Of a stretch of 64,000 bases of DNA, positions 60,769 to 64,000 are shown piece by piece. The notes under the pieces were generated by a model. That model saw nothing but the letters and a program-made list of their open reading frames with translations. It did no database searches and had not been told where the DNA came from. Made by a program: the position numbers and the translations under genes. Every line of letters begins with the position of its first letter. Within the stretch, counting starts at the first letter, position 1. The DNA lies in contig JAVVTI010000001.1 in the NCBI GenBank assembly GCA_036653735.1, positions 1 through 64,000 of the forward strand, in the 5' to 3' direction. This stretch comes from CAVCAD01 sp036653735. Its GTDB lineage: Bacteria; Bacillota_I; Bacilli_A; RF39; UBA660.

Positions 60769-62229
60769 ATGCCGACGCAATTAGAATATAATGTTACCAA
60801 ACAGAAGTTTAGGGAAATATATGCTAAAATATATCTTTTAGGTACTTCTGAACAAATAGTTGATGAACTAAGTGGGGTAGTTATAGGTGAACCTAGTTTT
60901 TCGGTTGATGCGGATAGTGACATAAGAAGAACTTTAAACATTTCCTTATATCCAAAAGATAGTAGTTTTGATGTAAAAAAAGGTAATAAAATATGGTTAG
61001 ATAAAGCCATTGATGTTAGATTAGGGATTAAAGATATACAAACAGGAGAAATTGCATGGACTAGAATGGGTATATATATGGTCAATAATCCTACAAGAAT
61101 ATATAGTTCAACAGATAATACTATTACTTTAGATTGTGTTGACTTAATGGCAAATCTAAACGGTATAAGGAATGGACAATTAGAATATAGTCCGTATGTT
61201 ATTAAACAAGGCGAAAATATAGCAAGTGTCATTGAAAATGTTTATAGAAACTATGGGTTTTTTCTTTTTGCAAAATCTGATATATCTGAATGTATGGTAT
61301 ATTCTGACACAGAAGGTAAAAATATAATCTTAAATACACCTAATGAAATAAGAGTGGGAGGAAACAGTACCGCTTATGATATTTTAAAAGAATTAAGGGA
61401 TATAATGCCTAATTATCAAATGTATTTTGATATAGATGGTACATTCCGATATAATTTAATTCCAAATGGCACTGATGAAACTGCTATGATTGATGATGAT
61501 ATTTGGGAAAAATGCCTTATTGATTATAACGTCTTTAATGATTTTTCGGAAGTGGCTAATTCAGTAATAGTCTATGGAGGAGTTTGTAATGATTTTATTT
61601 ATATAGAAAAATATAGTATAGTTGGTGATGTTTGTAATTTAATTTTACCATTTCCAGTAGAACAATTGTTAACAGGACAAAGATTATTATTAAACCTTTC
61701 CTTTCCTACCGGACAAGAAACAGTAATTAAAACTATAAGTATTGGTACAAGAGCATATCCTTTAAGAGATATTTATAAAAACAATTATGCTTTTTTTAAA
61801 AATGGGGAAGGATATATTATAGAATACAATTTCGATTTTTTCTTGTTTATGGGAAAAATTATTCCTATGGCAGTATTACATGAAACAAATCCAGATAGTC
61901 CATTTTATGTTGATGATTATAATACCCCAATAATTAGAAAGGTTTTTCAAGGTGGCGAATATAATAATATTCATATAGATGCGTTAGCAATGGAAAGAGC
62001 AAAATTTGAATTATATACGCATTGTAGATTACAAGATACGGTTACTTTGACTTGTATACCTATATATTGGTTAGATGTAAATTGGGTAATAGAATTAACT
62101 CTTCCTAACAAACAAGGTATAACGGAAACAAATAAATATATTATAAAAAAAATAAATACTAGCGGTGGAATAAACGGAACCCAAACAATTACACTTATGA
62201 GATATTATCCATTTTACCCGCCAATTTAA
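60769..62229 (+). CDS. Tail-tip (Gp37-like baseplate) protein
   Basis: 486 residues. NNPTRIYSSTDNTITLDCVD, then LMANLNGIRNGQLEY fits the ReqiPepy6 Gp37-like family of siphovirus tail components. Follows the 709-residue protein by 12 bases. Confidence 0.7.
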   Translation: MPTQLEYNVTKQKFREIYAKIYLLGTSEQIVDELSGVVIGEPSFSVDADSDIRRTLNISLYPKDSSFDVKKGNKIWLDKAIDVRLGIKDIQTGEIAWTRMGIYMVNNPTRIYSSTDNTITLDCVDLMANLNGIRNGQLEYSPYVIKQGENIASVIENVYRNYGFFLFAKSDISECMVYSDTEGKNIILNTPNEIRVGGNSTAYDILKELRDIMPNYQMYFDIDGTFRYNLIPNGTDETAMIDDDIWEKCLIDYNVFNDFSEVANSVIVYGGVCNDFIYIEKYSIVGDVCNLILPFPVEQLLTGQRLLLNLSFPTGQETVIKTISIGTRAYPLRDIYKNNYAFFKNGEGYIIEYNFDFFLFMGKIIPMAVLHETNPDSPFYVDDYNTPIIRKVFQGGEYNNIHIDALAMERAKFELYTHCRLQDTVTLTCIPIYWLDVNWVIELTLPNKQGITETNKYIIKKINTSGGINGTQTITLMRYYPFYPPI

Positions 62230-62252
62230 CATATAAGAAGGAGAAAATAAAA

Positions 62253-62729
62253 ATGGCAACAGTATTATTTAAAAGAAAAACAGCTGCGGAAGTAGCTTCT
62301 TTACCAGTTGAAGATGGTAGTGTTATTTTTAATACAACAGATAAAAGTATCTTGATGGATAACGGAACTCAAAGAGAAAGATATGCAGGAGGTAATCTTA
62401 GTACCACAGATATCGTAAATACATTAGCAGAAGCAATTACAGTAACTTCACCAACTGTTCCAGTCGGGTGCGGAGTTATCAAGTCGTTAAATACAGATTT
62501 AACGAACAAACCGAATATTATTTATGAAACCGTCAGAGCCACTTTAACAGGTGATTACTGTTTTGTAAGAAAAGAAGGATATGCATTATTAGCAGCATAT
62601 GTAATTAGAAATGACTCTGGTTTTTTTGTAAAAGGTATTCAAAAACAATCAGCTGATTGGTTATATACTATTTTAATAGAAAATGGAAAAGGTGGGGATA
62701 TTGCCTTATATCTCATATGGACTAAATAA
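62253..62729 (+). CDS. Short fibre protein, currently expressed C-terminus 1
   Basis: 158 residues, GGAG before ATG. The first 77 residues are the constant adaptor (MATVLFKRKTAAEVASLPVE...). At SLNTDLTNK (codon 78 on) lies the recombination-like site shared with two inverted cassettes downstream. The current C-terminus (IYETVRATLTGDYCFVRKEG on) is one of three alternatives. Confidence 0.85.
   Translation: MATVLFKRKTAAEVASLPVEDGSVIFNTTDKSILMDNGTQRERYAGGNLSTTDIVNTLAEAITVTSPTVPVGCGVIKSLNTDLTNKPNIIYETVRATLTGDYCFVRKEGYALLAAYVIRNDSGFFVKGIQKQSADWLYTILIENGKGGDIALYLIWTK
62485..62504 (+). repeat. Cassette site 1, dyad-symmetric
   Basis: CGTTAAATACAGATTTAACG: 8-bp arms CGTTAAAT and ATTTAACG around ACAG. 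It is identical to site 2 over 27 bases (62485-62511) but in opposite orientation. Confidence 0.9.
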
Positions 62730-62755
62730 TTTATTAAATTTTAATATAAGAGCAT

Positions 62756-63051
62756 TTATTGGTCTAAAAGACATGTGAACCTAACTTGAAATCCACTATA
62801 TGAAGCTGGACTATCTTTCGCAACTAATAATTGCTTATCATTAACGTTAATCTGAATAAATTTTGAAAGAGTTCTCATATCACTCCATACATCTTTATTT
62901 AATTGTATTTGAGCCGACAATAAATATGGAATTTTCCCTGATAATATTGTAGGTAAATTAAATATTTGTAGAGTAGAGGTATTGTCTAAGATACCATTGA
63001 ATTTTATGATATCATTCCTATTCAGTTTGTTCGTTAAATCTGTATTTAACG
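62756..63051 (-). CDS. Silent inverted fibre cassette 2
   Basis: A minus-strand reading frame with no ribosome site: SVKTLNTDLTNKLNRND, then a domain ending GFQVRFTCLLDQ. Inversion between sites 1 and 2 would fuse it in frame to the constant part, giving about 175 residues. Confidence 0.8.
63032..63051 (-). repeat. Cassette site 2
   Basis: Reverse complement of site 1, identical over 27 bases (63025-63051). Same reading phase of TTA AAT ACA GAT as in the expressed gene. Confidence 0.9.
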
Positions 63052-63075
63052 TTTTAACAGACAATCTATATAATA

Positions 63076-63389
63076 TTATTTAAGTTGCCAACTTGTTATC
63101 ACTGTTCCATCTGTTTTTTGCGCCATTGTATAAAATTGTCCATTTACAAGTGTTAAGATTTTAATAATATGACCATGGATATATCGGATTGTTTCTAAAT
63201 ATCCTACATAGTTAGAAATGGGTAGTCCGATTTCAGTTCCTTTTATATTATATATCCCAAAGGTATAACAGCCATATATCACATTACTATCTGCATCACC
63301 AAGTAAGCGTAAGGCAGAACCATTTTCATTATGTACAGAATTAAGAACGTTTATTTTTGAAGTATTGCTCGTTAAATCTGTATTTAATG
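63076..63389 (-). CDS. Silent inverted fibre cassette 3
   Basis: SSLNTDLTSNTSKINVLNSV leads to a different domain ending TVITSWQLK. No ribosome site; the longer ORF starting with TTG before it is not a real start. Inversion between sites 1 and 3 would express it. Confidence 0.8.
63370..63389 (-). repeat. Cassette site 3
   Basis: Same site with one changed base in 20 (CATTAAAT arm). Nearby on the plus strand (63410-63420) AAACGAACAAA may be a degenerate half-site. Confidence 0.85.
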
Positions 63390-63440
63390 AACTAAACAAA
63401 CATTCTTATAAACGAACAAATTTAAAAAGGAGAAATAAAT

Positions 63441-63704
63441 ATGAATTTAGAAATTTTAGCTAGTTATATTATTCCAATGGTAACCGCAGATTGTTTAATC
63501 ATAGGTTATCTTATTAAAAAGTCATTAGATTTTATACCAAACAAATATATACCGCTTATTTTAGCTATATTTGGAGCAATTATAAACTGTATACTAAATA
63601 GTTCAATAGATGTTAATTTAGTGGCTTGTGGCGCATTTAGTGGTCTTGCAAGCACAGGATTACATCAAGCTTTTACTAAAATCATAGAAAGAGAAGAGGT
63701 TTAA
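63441..63704 (+). CDS. Holin
   Basis: 87 residues with two to three membrane segments and a charged C-terminus; AAAAGGAG before ATG. It lies directly before the endolysin, fitting a holin of the Hol44/holin-4 type. Confidence 0.8.
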   Translation: MNLEILASYIIPMVTADCLIIGYLIKKSLDFIPNKYIPLILAIFGAIINCILNSSIDVNLVACGAFSGLASTGLHQAFTKIIEREEV

Positions 63705-63708
63705 TATT

Positions 63709-64000
63709 ATGGGAAGAAATATATCAGAATTACACCCTGTTTTACAAACAAGATTAGAACAATTAAAAGAAATATGCAATCAGCAAGGTTTAAATATAGG
63801 AATAGGAGAATGTTTCCGCACAGTGGCGGAACAGGACGCACTATATGCACAAGGACGTACAACGCAAGGGAAGAAAGTAACTAACGCAAAAGGAAGTACC
63901 TATAGTTCACAACACCAGTGGGGAATCGCTTTTGACTTTTTTGAAAACGTTAAAGGACATGAATTTGAAAATATTTCATTTTTCAACCAAGTAGGAAATA
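63709..64000 (+). CDS. Endolysin, M15 peptidase (VanY/L-Ala-D-Glu type), partial
   Basis: MGRNISELHPVLQTRLEQL is followed by the zinc-site core SSQHQWGIAFDFF (SxHxxGxAxD). Such enzymes cut the peptide stem of peptidoglycan. Cut off by the window end. Confidence 0.85.
   Translation, partial: MGRNISELHPVLQTRLEQLKEICNQQGLNIGIGECFRTVAEQDALYAQGRTTQGKKVTNAKGSTYSSQHQWGIAFDFFENVKGHEFENISFFNQVGN

Noticed and set aside
62756..63399. The two minus-strand frames as ordinary leftward genes
   Set aside because: They have no ribosome site or promoter and begin with the same site and phase as the fibre gene's variable part.
1..64000. CRISPR array or diversity-generating retroelement
   Set aside because: I saw no regularly spaced direct repeats and no reverse transcriptase or template/variable repeat pair. 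The fibre variation here uses inversion-type sites.
1..64000. Integrase or invertase gene
   Set aside because: No frame shows tyrosine or serine recombinase motifs. The small HTH protein at 21,429 has only the resolvase-like HTH, without a catalytic domain.

Overview
The window reads as a long piece of a low-GC (roughly 25-30% by eye) tailed-phage genome, probably a siphovirus of a strictly anaerobic Gram-positive host (Clostridia/Erysipelotrichia-like). The reasons are: an oxygen-sensitive class III ribonucleotide reductase (NrdD/NrdG), strong AGGAGG ribosome sites with frequent TTG/GTG starts, TTGACA-17-TATAAT promoters, a SleB-like wall hydrolase, a Gp157 protein, and a holin plus M15-peptidase lysis cassette. 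Host and lifestyle are inferences. No integrase is visible, but antirepressors and LexA-type boxes suggest a temperate or plasmid-like ancestor.

Layout. Positions 1-23,160 are an early/metabolic block read almost entirely leftward. It holds SprT-like peptidase, a large adenine-methyltransferase fusion, a DnaN-like sliding clamp, a GC-richer accessory module (9.3-10.7 kb), a possible replication protein, a PP-loop (PAPS-reductase-like) gene split by a (CT)9 repeat, Gp157, nrdG-nrdD-glutaredoxin, a phosphoesterase, a SleB lipoprotein and a DUF488 gene with an internal amber codon. Positions 23.2-24.3 kb are a gene-free AT-rich hub of long palindromes between the two divergent halves. Positions 24.4-31.9 kb read rightward: a frame-split antirepressor, a 904-residue two-barrel RNA polymerase of the YonO/QDE-1 type, two HU/IHF-like proteins, a decayed IS200/IS605 element with intact TnpB, and a tRNA-Gln. 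Positions 32.2-64 kb are the virion operon: terminase, portal, protease/scaffold with an internal scaffold start, major capsid, connectors, tail tube, MazF-like and BRO insertions, tail chaperones, RuvC-like resolvase, tape measure, fibres, holin and endolysin (cut by the window edge).

How it works together (inference). Host-type promoters drive the early genes and the RNA polymerase. The virion genes mostly lack such promoters but carry five intergenic hairpins each followed directly by TTACATA, a candidate signal for the phage polymerase. Early operons share a family of about 60-85 bp intergenic elements and a separate stem-loop just before the ribosome site. At the right end, a short fibre gene is followed by two promoterless, inverted C-terminal cassettes that share a dyad-symmetric site with it. 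This looks like an invertible fibre-switching (shufflon-like) system whose recombinase is not in the window.

Several early genes are broken at homopolymers or a dinucleotide repeat. These could be phase-variable, decayed, or assembly errors; the raw reads would decide.
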